Source: Lentinula raphanica
Taxonomy: Eukaryota > Basidiomycota > Agaricomycetes > Agaricales > Omphalotaceae
Assembly (NCBI GenBank): GCA_027919835.1
Contig: JANVFP010000003.1
Span: 1,550,001-1,614,000, forward strand
DNA length: 64,000 bases
Direction of reading: 5' to 3'
Below, piece by piece: positions 47,884-58,747 of the stretch; the first letter of the stretch is position 1; every line of letters starts with the position of its first letter. The translations under genes and the position numbers were made by a program. The notes under the pieces were generated by a model. It ran no database searches. It had not been told where the DNA came from and was given only the letters and a program-made list of their open reading frames with translations.

Positions 47884-48994
47884 TTACAAGATATGCGACG
47901 ACTCTATCTCCAACAACCACTTTCTTACTTTCTTCCTGTAACTGGGTTCGCGATCGTAGGATCGACACCAAGGAGAGGATTTGGGCTGCCTATCTGTTGC
48001 AAAAGCCTGAGGTTCAGCCTGGCAGGAGCCCGTAGGTATGATATTCTTCACATTGTTTCCTTCAGTAGTGATGCAGGAATCGAACAGCTCGGGGAGTTCG
48101 AGGATAGAATCACCATGTTCGAGCTGGTCAAGTTTTGCTGTAGCCCGGTGAAGTGCCCCCTTTGAGTCTCGTCTGATCCTCCAATCCTTGATTTTGATTT
48201 CCTCAACCTGAAAAAATTGAAATCAGGGATTGAAGGAATAGACTTTGATTCTGCTTACACCAAGGATAAAAACATCTGCAGCTTGCGCCCAGTAGTTGCC
48301 ACAATCCCATTCTTGTTCTGTGATGGCATGTTCAAAAGACGGTGGCGTCAACCTGGTGAACCTCGAGTCGAAACTTTCCAATGACGATCGAGAATCGTTA
48401 TCAATCAGATCGCCCTGCTCGGAAGCTTTCGACTCGGAGGAAGGGACGTTGAAGGAGGTATGCACAGGGCAGAGACGCCATTTGGAGAGTCTGCTACCTG
48501 CATTCTTCAGAGTCAAAGTCGTTCATACCGTCGGTCAGTCATCGTTGTAATATTTCCACGAACTCATGGGCATACCTTTGCGTAACAGAGACAACCGGCG
48601 TGGATGGCAATGCGAGTAAGTTTGTCCATACTGAGGTGGTCAATTGCACGATAAGACGATGGTGGATGGGGTTCAAAATTTGTGGGACCTGTGCCACAAA
48701 TAGGTTCTTTTTATATACACCTTCTCTCACGAAAATGGAAGAAGTTTGTGGGCGATAGGATTGCATCATGGCAACTTGTTGTTTTTGTATGGTGACAGGA
48801 ATACAAGACTTCAAGCCTCCATACCTCATTGCAGTGTTTTTAGAGTTGTAAGTGCTTGTACCAGGACAAGAGCTTATCATGCCCCAGCTACGCAGTGATT
48901 GCAATTGTTCATCTTTACAGACATTATGTGAAAAGTTAAACAACAATCCTTCCGCAATGGCTACGGTTTCCTGTGCTTGTACTCGTGTCAGCAT
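47884..48994 (-). CDS. Candidate spliced gene of unknown function, structure unsettled
   Basis: Three minus-strand stretches look coding but no single model is secure. The last exon is the best: after a pyrimidine tract ending TTTTTTCAG (about 48210), VEEIKIKDWRIRRDSKGALH and AKLDQLEHGDSILELPELFD run open for about 100 codons to a stop at 47884. Before it, 48270-48505 carries KWRLCPVHTSFNVPSSES and FEHAITEQEWDCGNYWAQ. Before that, 48540-48994 is open from an ATG (MLTRVQAQETVAIAEG), but another frame there reads YRAIDHLSMDKLTRIAIHAG and may be the real one. No family is recognised. It may be one gene, a decayed gene, or chance. Confidence 0.4.
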
Positions 48995-49328
48995 AGATAC
49001 TGCGCAACTCACTCGTCTTCGTGGAGGTTAAGAGGTCGTCTGACTCTGGAGATCAGTGAACAGACGACGCCGCAGAATAGCTACTAGTAGTACTTGATCT
49101 GTTTAGTCGACTGTCCTCATTCCGGGTTACTGTGTTTTACAATAGCGATTTACTTGAGTTGGACAATGATATTTCATCGAGTATAAATTACATCTATGGA
49201 CGGTCACCGGTCAAGCTTCAAGCTAAGGCTGATTGTTGAGTACGTTGCATTTGAATGCTCAACCGTGTGACCAGTGTGGACACTTCGCTTCACCCATCCT
49301 TTTCATCCACTTCCATCTCCCTTTTGCA
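48995..49328. promoter_or_regulatory. Upstream region of the His-rich orphan gene, with TATA-like box
   Basis: TATAAA at 49182-49187 lies about 145 bp before the ATG at 49329, on the plus strand. A CCATCC/CCACTTCC-type pyrimidine stretch precedes the start. The strongest in-frame alternative start upstream is only a TTG. Confidence 0.4.
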
Positions 49329-51113
49329 ATGACTTCAAATCTTCACGCGCAACATTCAAACGGGCGTACTCCAAAGCTCAATTTCGAGACCTCTACAGCT
49401 TTCGAAGAGATTATAGTCAAGAAAACCACCCACTTCAACCAAATCCCAGAAGTCGTTCAAGAGTTCCAGCCACCACCTCATCACAAACACCATTTCGCTC
49501 GCTTTAAGCGATTTAAGAAGCTCGCTCATACTAAAGCTCATGCAAAAACTTCTTGGGGTGAGGCTTCGATGGGCGCTGATTCTTGCTCAGCCAATTCGTC
49601 GCGTGGATCAAACGGCACTGAAGAGGAAAGAGTCGTGACGGATGTTTCAATGAGAATTCGTCGCACCTTCAACATCGCTAATGATGCAAAGGAGGTCGGA
49701 GACGATAATGTAGATCTTCATGCGCTCGCCGACATAGTTTTGCAACTCATCGACTCCCTTCCCGTCGTTATTCCATCCAATGTATCCGCTTCTATGCCTT
49801 CCCCAGGTTCTTCCCCTACCTTCAACAAAGCACCTGGCTTTCCTTTCCCTCCTATAACCATCAGTGCAAACGACAAGTATCTGATGGATCTTCTGTCTGA
49901 CCAAAGTATCATGAACGGCGATCAAGAGAAAGGACGGCCTTCTGTGTGGACAATCCTACACTCGCTCACTTTTCCTCATGTTCAAGAAGATTCAGACGGC
50001 CGTTCGTTATCACCTCCATCCGCATCTGGGACGAATGTTATGCTCTACCTCCCTCTTCAACCCACGGTCAATGACAAGATCCAATTGGCAGAGTCACAGC
50101 TGATCTTTGTCGCGAACTTACCAGTCAGAACATCATCGACATCTTCTGTCTCGCTTGCCACCACTGTTGCTGTCGTCGATCCCCTCGCCACCGATGAAGT
50201 GATACATGGACCGTTTGGATGGAAATGGTGGCCATTTCATCACAAACACGACAAGAAAAGTTCAAAACGTCAAGAAAGCAAGAGTTCAAGTACACCTCAA
50301 AATACACCAAAAATTACCACAAGTTCCACTCCTACCTCTTTGGTTCCAGCTCCGTGCAAAGTACCCAAACAGATCTGGCTACCTTCAAGGACAAAATTCT
50401 CGATCGAAGCTACCTGGTGGGGTTATCGTATATTTCTCCCGCCTCCAGTAATGGCAATACTCGATAACGACGAAAATACTATCGTTCAACGTGCTACAAT
50501 GATCACGACTGCTCTTACATGGCTTCTCGATAACATTCCTCTGGCTATCCTTCCTCCTCCTGTGCAGCCAGTCTTGTTGATCTTGCAGCGAATCGTCCCA
50601 TATGTCAATGATATCGGGTCATTCATTGCTTGGAGTTGGGAGAATGTGAAAGAGTATGATACAGGCTACGGAGTCATCCTGAACGCGACTTGGCTGTTGC
50701 CTGTTGCACTGATTCCGAGTACGTGGAAGGTTGATAGTTTTCCTGGTGCTACTCCAACCAAGAATCGCTCGACCGTGACTGTTGGTTCGACCAAGGTCGC
50801 GCACGGTGTACCTGAATCCACCACCGATATCATAGGCTCAAAGAATGCGGAGTCCGAGAAGATTATTGCTGCTCAAGACGCAATCGCAAACGGTACAGTC
50901 ACTCAAAATTCACCAAACTTCACGCTCGTCGGAAAGACGAGGTTCGTCGAAGCGTTTGAAGAGAATCCGACGGTCAAGGACTTTCTTGCGCCTACAGAGT
51001 TTCTTGATAGGTGCACCAAAACGGAGCTGGAGGTTGTGCCAGAGGAAGACGAGGTGGAGATATTGGAGGAAGAGGTGCTACCTGTTTTCCAGACGCTCTG
51101 CTTAGTGAAGTGA
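49329..51113 (+). CDS. Intronless His-rich protein of unknown function (594 aa)
   Basis: A single uninterrupted frame of 594 codons from the ATG at 49329, unusual among its intron-rich neighbours. No characterised family is recognised. Visible features: a His/Lys/Arg cluster PPPHHKHHFARFKRFKKLAH near residues 50-70; a second one, GPFGWKWWPFHHKHDKKSSK, near 300; a Ser/Thr-rich spacer; then a folded-looking C-terminal domain, TKFSIEATWWGYRIFLPPPV through ALTWLLDNIPLAILPPPVQP and IAWSWENVKEYDTGYGVILN to LLPVALIPSTWK. That domain has amphipathic helices rather than clear transmembrane segments. The end is Glu-rich (VVPEEDEVEILEEEVLPVF). No signal peptide. A lipid- or membrane-associated role is only a guess. 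Confidence 0.75.
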   Translation: MTSNLHAQHSNGRTPKLNFETSTAFEEIIVKKTTHFNQIPEVVQEFQPPPHHKHHFARFKRFKKLAHTKAHAKTSWGEASMGADSCSANSSRGSNGTEEERVVTDVSMRIRRTFNIANDAKEVGDDNVDLHALADIVLQLIDSLPVVIPSNVSASMPSPGSSPTFNKAPGFPFPPITISANDKYLMDLLSDQSIMNGDQEKGRPSVWTILHSLTFPHVQEDSDGRSLSPPSASGTNVMLYLPLQPTVNDKIQLAESQLIFVANLPVRTSSTSSVSLATTVAVVDPLATDEVIHGPFGWKWWPFHHKHDKKSSKRQESKSSSTPQNTPKITTSSTPTSLVPAPCKVPKQIWLPSRTKFSIEATWWGYRIFLPPPVMAILDNDENTIVQRATMITTALTWLLDNIPLAILPPPVQPVLLILQRIVPYVNDIGSFIAWSWENVKEYDTGYGVILNATWLLPVALIPSTWKVDSFPGATPTKNRSTVTVGSTKVAHGVPESTTDIIGSKNAESEKIIAAQDAIANGTVTQNSPNFTLVGKTRFVEAFEENPTVKDFLAPTEFLDRCTKTELEVVPEEDEVEILEEEVLPVFQTLCLVK

Positions 51114-51351
51114 GATTTCTCGAACTAGAAGTAGTTGCCTGTGTGCAAGAGTATTTGATATCCCTCGTTATGTAACTTAGGAAACCTTTATTCTTCAAGA
51201 AACTAATAGTTTGTAGGACGATAATTGTTGGAATATCTTGCAAATTATCGCATGAACGACTTGGCTGAGTGTACGCGTTCGGCGCTCGTGACCGTGTTGA
51301 CGCCCAAAGGCGAGTCAAAATTTTGATCTAATCTCACTGATCCCATCTTTT

Positions 51352-53382
51352 ATGGCCGACCTGCACACCACCAATCTTTGTGCAGAAATTATATCAACAC
51401 ATTTCGGCCCTCTCGCCTCAAAAGTTGCTTCAGCCTTACTTAGTCGTGGTCGCTTAACTCACCCCCAGCTTGTTCGTTTTACATCACTGAAACCACGGCT
51501 GGTTCGCAACATCCTTCTAGTTCTCATTCAACAAAACATCGTCTGGCACGCTAACTCGGAAACCGATGGTAGTGGCGAAGAAGTGTTTGAGTTCAATACT
51601 GATGAATGCCTGATGAGATTGCGCTTCGGTGTGTTTGTATACCAGGCTGAAGAATTGTTCGGAGTTGCGGTATGTGAGTTGCACTGATAGTTGAACCTAC
51701 TGTCAATCTGATCATCATCATAGGGTGGTGAAATTATCCAGCTCGTCCTAGACCATGGAAAAGTAACATCATCTCAAATACTTCAACGCCTGGACACTGG
51801 GGCTACGTCTTTATTCCTCAGTGAAGACAAAACGCCCTTCATTTACTCGCAAGCATTGCACAAGCTTGTTTCTTTACGCTACTTGAAACCCTCCACGATA
51901 TCCTCCCATATTTCCCCCCGAGACAAGCGTATTCAGTATGAAGCCGAAGAAAAAGCCAAGATTTCCGGATTTCCGACGTCAAGACAGTTAAGGGAAGCCA
52001 AGGAGACAGCAGAGGCACGCCTGAACATGGAAGAAGCAGAGGCGGAGAAAATAGGTCTAGTGAGCATGCTGCCCATTCGAGCAGCTCCTCGATAACTGAT
52101 TCAGGATTTGTCTAGAAAAGAAAAGCAAAATCGCAACCGTCAATGACCAAGAAGGTACTGTTGCTTCTTGATCATAGATTGTGCTAGCTAATATCCGTGA
52201 TAACAGCGAAAGGCTACCTCGACGAAGGACGATGATGACATGGTTGTGGATGTACGCAATCTTCCTCATTCATACGCGCCCTCTGTTAACACGTTTTGGT
52301 AGGAGACCGTCTATTTCCGTGTCAACTTTGACAAGTTCAACATACACACAAGAAACGCTGTGCGCATACTATTTTCTACAGTCAGTATAGCAAAACTTAT
52401 CCCTGACTACTCAGCTAATCGAGAAAGCCGTTCAAGAACGGTATAATTCCGGTGCAGCATTGGTCGTGCGAGCGATCCTCAAAATCACAGAAGAGACACA
52501 GAACAGTGTAGCAGATAGTCGGACAGATCCACTGTCAGTGTCCAACATCATTCTTCACCTCAATTCAGACGAAGACGAAGAAACGCTTACGTCTGGCCTC
52601 ATACAATCTTCCTCCAAACCAATGTCATCCGGGTCCTGTATTAAAGAATACCTAGGCATACTATCGTGTGCGGATAATCCCACCTCTAATGGTCGCGCGG
52701 GCGCTTTTCTGGAATTTAGCACAAAAGGAGGAGGGAGCGGGAAAGTCCAAGTGCTTTTTGACGTTATTGCGCGCAGGTTGAGAAGGCAAATAGTAGAGGG
52801 TGTGGCTCGGGAAAAACATGGTGCAGAAGGAGTCAGAGTCGTGCGGCTGCTCATGGATAGTGGGAAATTGGACGAAAAACAAGTATGCACTTATCTCTCT
52901 GACATGCTCCCAGTTAACCTACTTCATCAAACCCTTGCGTACAGATATCCAAAAACGTCATGATGCCCTTGAAGGACGTTCGACCTCTCCTTTCAGCACT
53001 ATCCGCCTCTTCTCTTGTCAGCATCATTGAAGTCCCCAAATCCGCAGATCGCAATCCGACGAGAATGTTCTACCTGTGGCAGGTAGACACACAAAAAGCC
53101 CTAACGCACATCCTTGACATCCTCTACAAGACACTTTATAATATCTCTGCGCGCAGGCGGGCAGAACGCGAGGACCCAATGCTCGTCGCGGTGCTGAACA
53201 AACGAGAAAGGAGCGACGTGAGTGTGGATGTGGAGGGTTTGTTGTCTCAGCATGAGAAAGAAGTATTAAAGGCATGGGAGGACAAGGAACAAAAACTGAG
53301 TATTTTAGAAGCCAGGGTAGAAGAAACTGTTTTTATCGTGAGGGAGTCGGGTAGGGCAATTGGTTCGCTGGAAGATGATTGA
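51352..53382 (+). CDS. RPC82: RNA polymerase III subunit RPC82 (RPC3)
   Basis: Subunit of the RPC82-RPC34-RPC31 subcomplex that directs Pol III initiation on tRNA and 5S genes. Start at 51352. Four winged-helix domains are expected. The first is seen as MADLHTTNLCAEIISTHFGP, ALLSRGRLTHPQLVRFT and RNILLVLIQQNIVWH. Later: GGEIIQLVLDHGKVTSSQIL, HKLVSLRYLKPSTISSHISP, an acidic/basic linker (KRKAKSQP, TKDDDDMVVDDETVYFRVNF), FNIHTRNALIEKAVQERYN, GILSCADNPTSNGRAGAFLE, KHGAEGVRVVRLLMDSGKL, and the C-terminal part SKNVMMPLKDVRPLLSALSA and RMFYLWQVDTQKALTHILD. The F-x-V-N-F-x-x-F-x-x-x-x-R-N motif is typical. The open frame runs into intron at 52096 and resumes after two further splices. Confidence 0.93.
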
Positions 53383-54161
53383 ACCACACATCGTTCGCAC
53401 CGATTGAAATCTTGACAGTTTTTGCTATTAATGCTTTCAGCGTTCCCTCGACAGCTTCGCGGTTGTTGTAGTTGTATGTCACGGACTATCATCACGGACG
53501 GCCCTGGTATGATGATGTTTGTTTAGTGGAACACATGGACCATGCCATTTCCTTCAGTACGCAGTTTCGATGCCCAGGCCGAGGAGTATGAAGGAGGGAA
53601 AACCACTTTTTATATTCACTGTATGATGCTCAAGCCCTCGTGCGGAATTCTAAACCGGTCGCCTCGTCGAACAAGTCAGTGCAAGTTTGTCTCCAACTCT
53701 CATGAAAACCCACATCTCAAGTGTAAGTCTCGTTATTCATGGACATGAACCGCCGCAGCGGTTCTAATATTGTACGCCAGCGTGTTTTCACATAGCTCAG
53801 AGACTGCCCATAACTCGTGCGGGAGGGTGCGTGTGATTGAAGGTCATAGCCTTTCCTTGAGGAGATATTTTCCGACACCAAATGGCCCCAACTTACAGCG
53901 GTTTGCAGTCCAGTCTGGATCATCGAGAGACGGATAACGCCATTGCTTGAGCCTTGAGGAGACTTCCGGATGCAATTCCAAAGGGAGCATGTAACCGTTG
54001 GGAAACAACCACATAAGGAATGTTGCAGAGTCATTTGTGATTTATCATCTTCGGCTGCCTGCCAAAATGTCTCTGTCTCCGGTAAAACATGCCCTTAGTA
54101 TATAACCACTAACAATGGATGATATGTTGATATTTTTCCCCTTTGCTCTCGCTCGTCCAAG
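53383..54161. other. Intergenic
   Basis: About 780 bp between RPC82 and the RTA1-family gene. A 105-codon minus-strand frame (53717-54034) shows no motif. A pyrimidine-rich stretch (54133-54160) lies directly before the next start. Confidence 0.35.
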
Positions 54162-55615
54162 ATGCACACAGGTATGGATGACTTGGAAAGACAAGTAGTT
54201 ACTCAGGCTGACTATCTGTGATTCTACCCATAGACTCTCTCATATCGATCCTCGCCACGAAATTGCGCGATGACAGAAGTTTTTACGGTTATGTGCCTAC
54301 GGAATGGATCTGCATACTCTTCATTGTCCTATACTCCTTGAGCACTGGTAATGAAGCAATACAGCTTATCAGAATTCCGATTCCTGGCTGACATCCAGTT
54401 ACTAACCATACTAGTAACCCATCTCGGTCAAGCATGCTGGTATCGACGTTATTGGTGGATGATTATCACCGCCTGTTTCTGTGGCCTACTCGAAATTCTA
54501 GGATGGAGCGCAAGGTTATGGTCTAGTCATTCACCTGGTCTGGCTCAACCCTATGAGATGCAGTACGTGTTTTCATACGGTGGTGTGCAATACCACATTG
54601 ACACCTTGCTTCAACTAGAATAACGTGCACCATTCTTGGGCCAACTCCTCTGATTGCGGCTACATTCGTTATACTTGGGAGAATAATTGAACTGCTGGGG
54701 ACCTCGTATAGCAGACTGAGCCCAAGGATGTGTAGGTCACTCCTGTCGTTATTGTTCCGCGTTCATCAGCTTGGGATTTCACACCTTTTTACACCTAGAC
54801 ACCATTTTCTTCTGCAGTGCGGTATGTGACAGGCGATGCTTTCAAGCTATTTTTATTGAATACCGATTGATAGGATGTGATATCGTTAGTTGTTCAAGCT
54901 GTAGGAGGCGCTAAGGCTGCTGCGGCAGTAGCTCAGAGCACGAGCCCTGTTCTGGTGCTGAATTTTTTGATTCTAAATCCTCATCTTATTGAAATAATTG
55001 TGCAACAGGGAGGCCACATCATGCTAGGTGGTATCGCCTTCCAGCTCAGTACGTATAGTAGTTGCTCGTGCCACCACATAGACGTGCATCGCGCTGACTG
55101 CGAGGATGACATGCTTTAGCTGTGATTTCGGTGTATGTCCTATGCGGAGCAGAGTTTTTTCTCCGTTATTACAAGGATATGCCTGTTCGAGACCAAGGGG
55201 CATTGCACGCAGGCAATATTTTGAGTCGAAGAGGAGTGCTGACGACAAAATTACAAGTGCAAGCCGTTGCGTTGATGTTCATGACCACATGCTTGTGGAT
55301 TCGGTCTGTGTTACCTTTGACATGGGAAGAGTACAATTGTAACACGCGTCCTAGGTCTGTTTATCGAACAATCGAGCTCGCCGATGGTTGGACAGGCAGG
55401 ATCATCACCACACAAGTATATTTCGGTGAGTAATATGTTCTTCGTCGGCCTGGTTGCCTAACGACTTTTGATTCGTTGTCGTAGATGTCCTAGACGGTGC
55501 TATGGTCACCCTGGCAATGTTCACTTTGAACTTTGCACACCCAGGATTCCTTGTGAGCGATGATGGTAGATCGACGCCAAAATTAGTGGATGAGGAGAAG
55601 ACATCTATGCAATAA
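54162..55615 (+). CDS. RTA1-domain membrane protein (lipid-translocating exporter family)
   Basis: Seven-helix fungal protein of the RTA1/RSB1 family, whose members move or sense sphingoid bases and give resistance to 7-aminocholesterol. The first exon is only 10 nt (MHT plus one base), spliced over 60 nt to SLISILATKLRDDRSFYGYV. Helices and family motifs follow: WICILFIVLYSLSTVTHLGQ, IITACFCGLLEILGWSARLW, CTILGPTPLIAATFVILGRI, IFFCSADVISLVVQAVGGA, HIMLGGIAFQL, ALMFMTTCLWIRSVYRTIEL and DVLDGAMVTLAMFTLNFAHP. The sequences GRI, D-x-x-S-x-x-x-Q-x-x-GG and IRSxYRxxE are diagnostic of the family. Cytoplasmic tail ends EEKTSMQ. Several introns. Confidence 0.9.
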
Positions 55616-55878
55616 TAATATTCCTAGTAGCTTTTCCGACTGATTCCGTCTATCTATTGCCCTCTTTTGCTATAGTTTGAAGTGCGGAATGAACAATCTG
55701 TCCAGACTAACGACCTGGAGCTGATAATCATAGAGATATGATAGGCCAGACCCCTTTTTAGTGCGCGCCGGTCTCCTCCGATTGCCGAAGGTTCCTTTTT
55801 TTCGCACAATCGTTTGCAGAAAACAGAAAACGCTTTTCCCCGGTCAATTCCTCTCTTCTCATTCTCTTAAAATACTCC

Positions 55879-56594
55879 ATGCAAGCCGCCCTCCGTCTGG
55901 CACGCTATAGCGCACCTTTGCGCTCAGCGCCTTCTGTTCGCTGCCTTGCGACAACCGCTAATCCATCCCACGTCGCCAGTGCTTCTTCTGCATCCCCTTC
56001 CTCTTCGTCCTCGAAAGCCTCTATCATTCCTCTGTCCAATGTCGAAGCTCAATGGGAGAAGATGAGTGCGGAGGAAAAGTCTACGGTTCATGAACAACTA
56101 GAGGAAATCATGAAGAAGGACTGGAAACAACTTTCGTTAGACGAAAAGAAAGCTGGTGAGTTGTATATACGTCAATGGGATGATGTTGGTGGTTTCTCAA
56201 CAGTGGCCGTAGCGTACTACGTGGCCTTTGGACCTCATGGACCTCGTGCACCTGTGAGCAAGCCTGGAGACGGCTTCAAGATATTTGCTGGCACAGCAGC
56301 TCTCGTTGGCGTGGCTGGTATCATGTACTACGTTATTCGTATCTTCAGTGAGTTCAGGTGTCCTTTTCACTTCGAGCACACGACTTCAACATGATCCCTC
56401 TCAGGCCCGGCTCCACCAAGGACCATCAACAAGGAATGGCAGGAGGCCTCGAACCAACGGGCTTTGGAACAGAAGATGAACCCTATCACAGGTATTCATT
56501 CCACTCACTCCCTCTTGTAACCAGATTTCTCATCGTATCATGAACAGGTATCGCGTCAGAAGGGTACACTGGCAAAGGCTTCGTTCAAAAGTAG
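55879..56594 (+). CDS. COX5: Cytochrome c oxidase subunit IV (yeast COX5)
   Basis: Nuclear-encoded subunit of mitochondrial complex IV. Starts MQAALRLARYSAPLRSAPSV, a basic presequence for import, then a Ser-rich cleavage region. The mature part has PLSNVEAQWEKMSAEEKST, the COX4/5 N-terminal signature, EEIMKKDWKQLSLDEKKAAY (spliced at the Ala-Ala), YVAFGPHGPRAPVSKPGDG, one transmembrane helix (IFAGTAALVGVAGIMYYVIR) and the C-terminal PPRTINKEWQEASNQRALEQ, then NPITGIASEGYTGKGFVQK. Four exons; the last intron precedes GIASEG. The phrases KKDWKxLS and INKEWQ are family marks. TATA-less; a CT-rich tract precedes the start. Confidence 0.93.
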
Positions 56595-57620
56595 ACTCCC
56601 GACGTGTTAGAGAAATCGAAATCGAAATTTCTTTCCCTTCCATTCGTTCAAATTCAACGTGCTTTCGAACAATTGTGTCCTCATGAAATAGAGTTTGCCT
56701 GCCTCATATCGGCGTCTGGGTCTCTCCTTTTACTTCATCCATTGATTTCATTGACAGTTCCAGGACAAAGAGTACCCGTCGTTGCGGCGCAAGTTCGTGC
56801 CTTCAACATGTGAACCAGACTGAGATACTTTCTCATTCTGAGCTATGACTTACATATGTATCGCATATACAGTCATGTTGCTACTATTGGTGACTCAAAT
56901 CACCAGCTTTCTTTTTTACTTCACAGTGCAGTGCTACTTACCGGATATCAGGGTTGAGACTCGTATGAGCCGTCCGCTGTCGGACGTCATTATGAGTGGT
57001 AGAGTTGGAAAGATCATAGGCTATCATAGGGTGGGTCATGGCGGGATGCATTGCAATGGCTTCTGGTTGACTCATGTCATCTAACCGAGTAAATACAACT
57101 TAGAAAAGTTGGAAAACGTGCGAGCTCAGTTCTGCCTCAAGGCAGAGTCTTATCTTTACCAACTCGGGAGGTTTGCTCTACCTATTTGACAAAAAATACC
57201 ACAATGTGCAGCGGAAAGCAGCATAGAAGGATATCAGTGTATCACAGAGTCATGGTGCTCAGACAATTGTGTAGAATGAGTTCTTCAGTGTTGTGAAAAA
57301 CGTATGTTCGAAGTTGCAACTTTCTGAGTTTCGTCGCACTTGCCCAATTTGGTTTAGCGTAGATTTGAAAAGGCGTGCGAACGTTGACTCATCAGAAAAC
57401 TGCGAAAAAGCTTGGAGTATCCTCCCTTTTCTTTTTAAACCGCCACCTCAAGGATCCTGTACGTTTGTCTACCTCCCCAACCTCGCTCTCTTCTCTATCT
57501 ACCTCAGAACAACACCTGTCATTGACTTTGCGATTTATTTCGATTGCGATATTCTCTAGGACTCCAATCTCTGGTGACCAACTATTTCAAAAGTCGTTCT
57601 AAAAGCTTTGATCCTTGATA
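56595..57620. other. Intergenic
   Basis: About 1.03 kb between COX5 and GIS2. Frames up to 88 codons show no family motif. The final 200 bp, with CT-rich and TCCCTTTTC-like tracts, are probably the GIS2 promoter and 5' leader. Confidence 0.35.
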
Positions 57621-58747
57621 ATGTCTGCCGGACGTGGATGTTTTAACTGTGGTGGATGTGCGTCGTCGTCGTGTTTTCTTTCACTCCCTTGAAAAATTTC
57701 AACGCTCTTTGAGCGCCAACGGGTTTTTCTCTGTTTTTTTCTGCCTACACTCAATCGTCTCGCTTGGGTTACCTGACGCTGACACATCTCGTTTTTCCCT
57801 CATCATGTACCCAACTCTTCCCCAATATATCGATTTCAAATGTCTTCGTGCTTGTGAAAACCTCTAGTCGGACACCGTGCCAAAGAATGCCCCAAAACTT
57901 CTCCTTCATGGTGATTGTCTTCTTCCAACTCATTCCTCCCTTGTTGAAGATAAGGGAATTAATGGTTTCTTCTGTGATATAGTTACAACTGTGAGCCTCG
58001 AAAAACCTTTTGATATCCCCCTCTCAGACTTTTGTCTTTCGCAGGCGGAGGTGATGGACATGTTTCGCGTGACTGCACGCAAGAACCGAAGGCAAAATCT
58101 TGCTACAACTGTGGTGGTGTGGGCCATATCGTACGTGATGACACCTCGACCCGACTTGAATGTACTTTTGATGTATCCTTCTTCGGTTAGTCCAGGGATT
58201 GCACGGAGGCCCCTAGCTCGAACTCCAGCTCCAACTATGGAAACTCGACCTCAACCGAATGCTACCGCTGTGGAAAAACGGGGCACATTGCTCGTCAGTG
58301 TCCTGACAGTGGAAGTGGTAAGAGCTATGGTGGAGGGGGAAACAGCAGTTATGGTGGAGGATTCTCTGCGAAAACTTGGTGTGTTCTACTCCTAGTATCC
58401 GCTCTTTGACCGCGCGCTCATTCCGGCGGTAATGAAACAGCTACACTTGCGGTGGGGTCGGACACATGTCGCGAGACTGCGTGCAAGGATCGAAATGTTA
58501 CAACTGCAATAACTTTGTATGTTGTCAAGTTGTGTTTGGAATCCAGACGCTTGTACTGAATACTTACGATAGGGACACATCTCCCGAGACTGCACCCAAC
58601 CTCAAAAGAAGGCGTGCTACACATGTGGTTCAGAGGAGTAAGTTTGTGAAAAATGTCGTTTTACCTTGCAGATCCTGATGCCGTTCATCTATCCACAGTC
58701 ACATTTCTCGAGACTGTACCAAGGGAGCCGAAGCAGCCACAGCCTAA
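57621..58747 (+). CDS. GIS2: CCHC zinc-knuckle protein GIS2 / CNBP
   Basis: Small nucleic-acid-binding protein; GIS2/CNBP bind G-rich mRNA and promote translation and stress-granule behaviour. Splicing yields 183 aa with seven C-x2-C-x4-H-x4-C knuckles: CFNCGGFGHRAKEC, CYNCGGDGHVSRDC, CYNCGGVGHISRDC, CYRCGKTGHIARQC, CYTCGGVGHMSRDC, CYNCNNFGHISRDC and CYTCGSEDHISRDC. Between knuckles 4 and 5 lies a Gly/Ser-rich hinge (GKSYGGGGNSSYGGGFSAK). Exons begin at 57621, 57868, 57983, 58043 and further right. The third exon is 8 nt (57983-57990) and is required for the CYNC of knuckle 2. Knuckle 7 has Asp where Gly normally precedes the His. Almost every knuckle is split by an intron, so simple open frames miss this gene. 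Confidence 0.92.
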
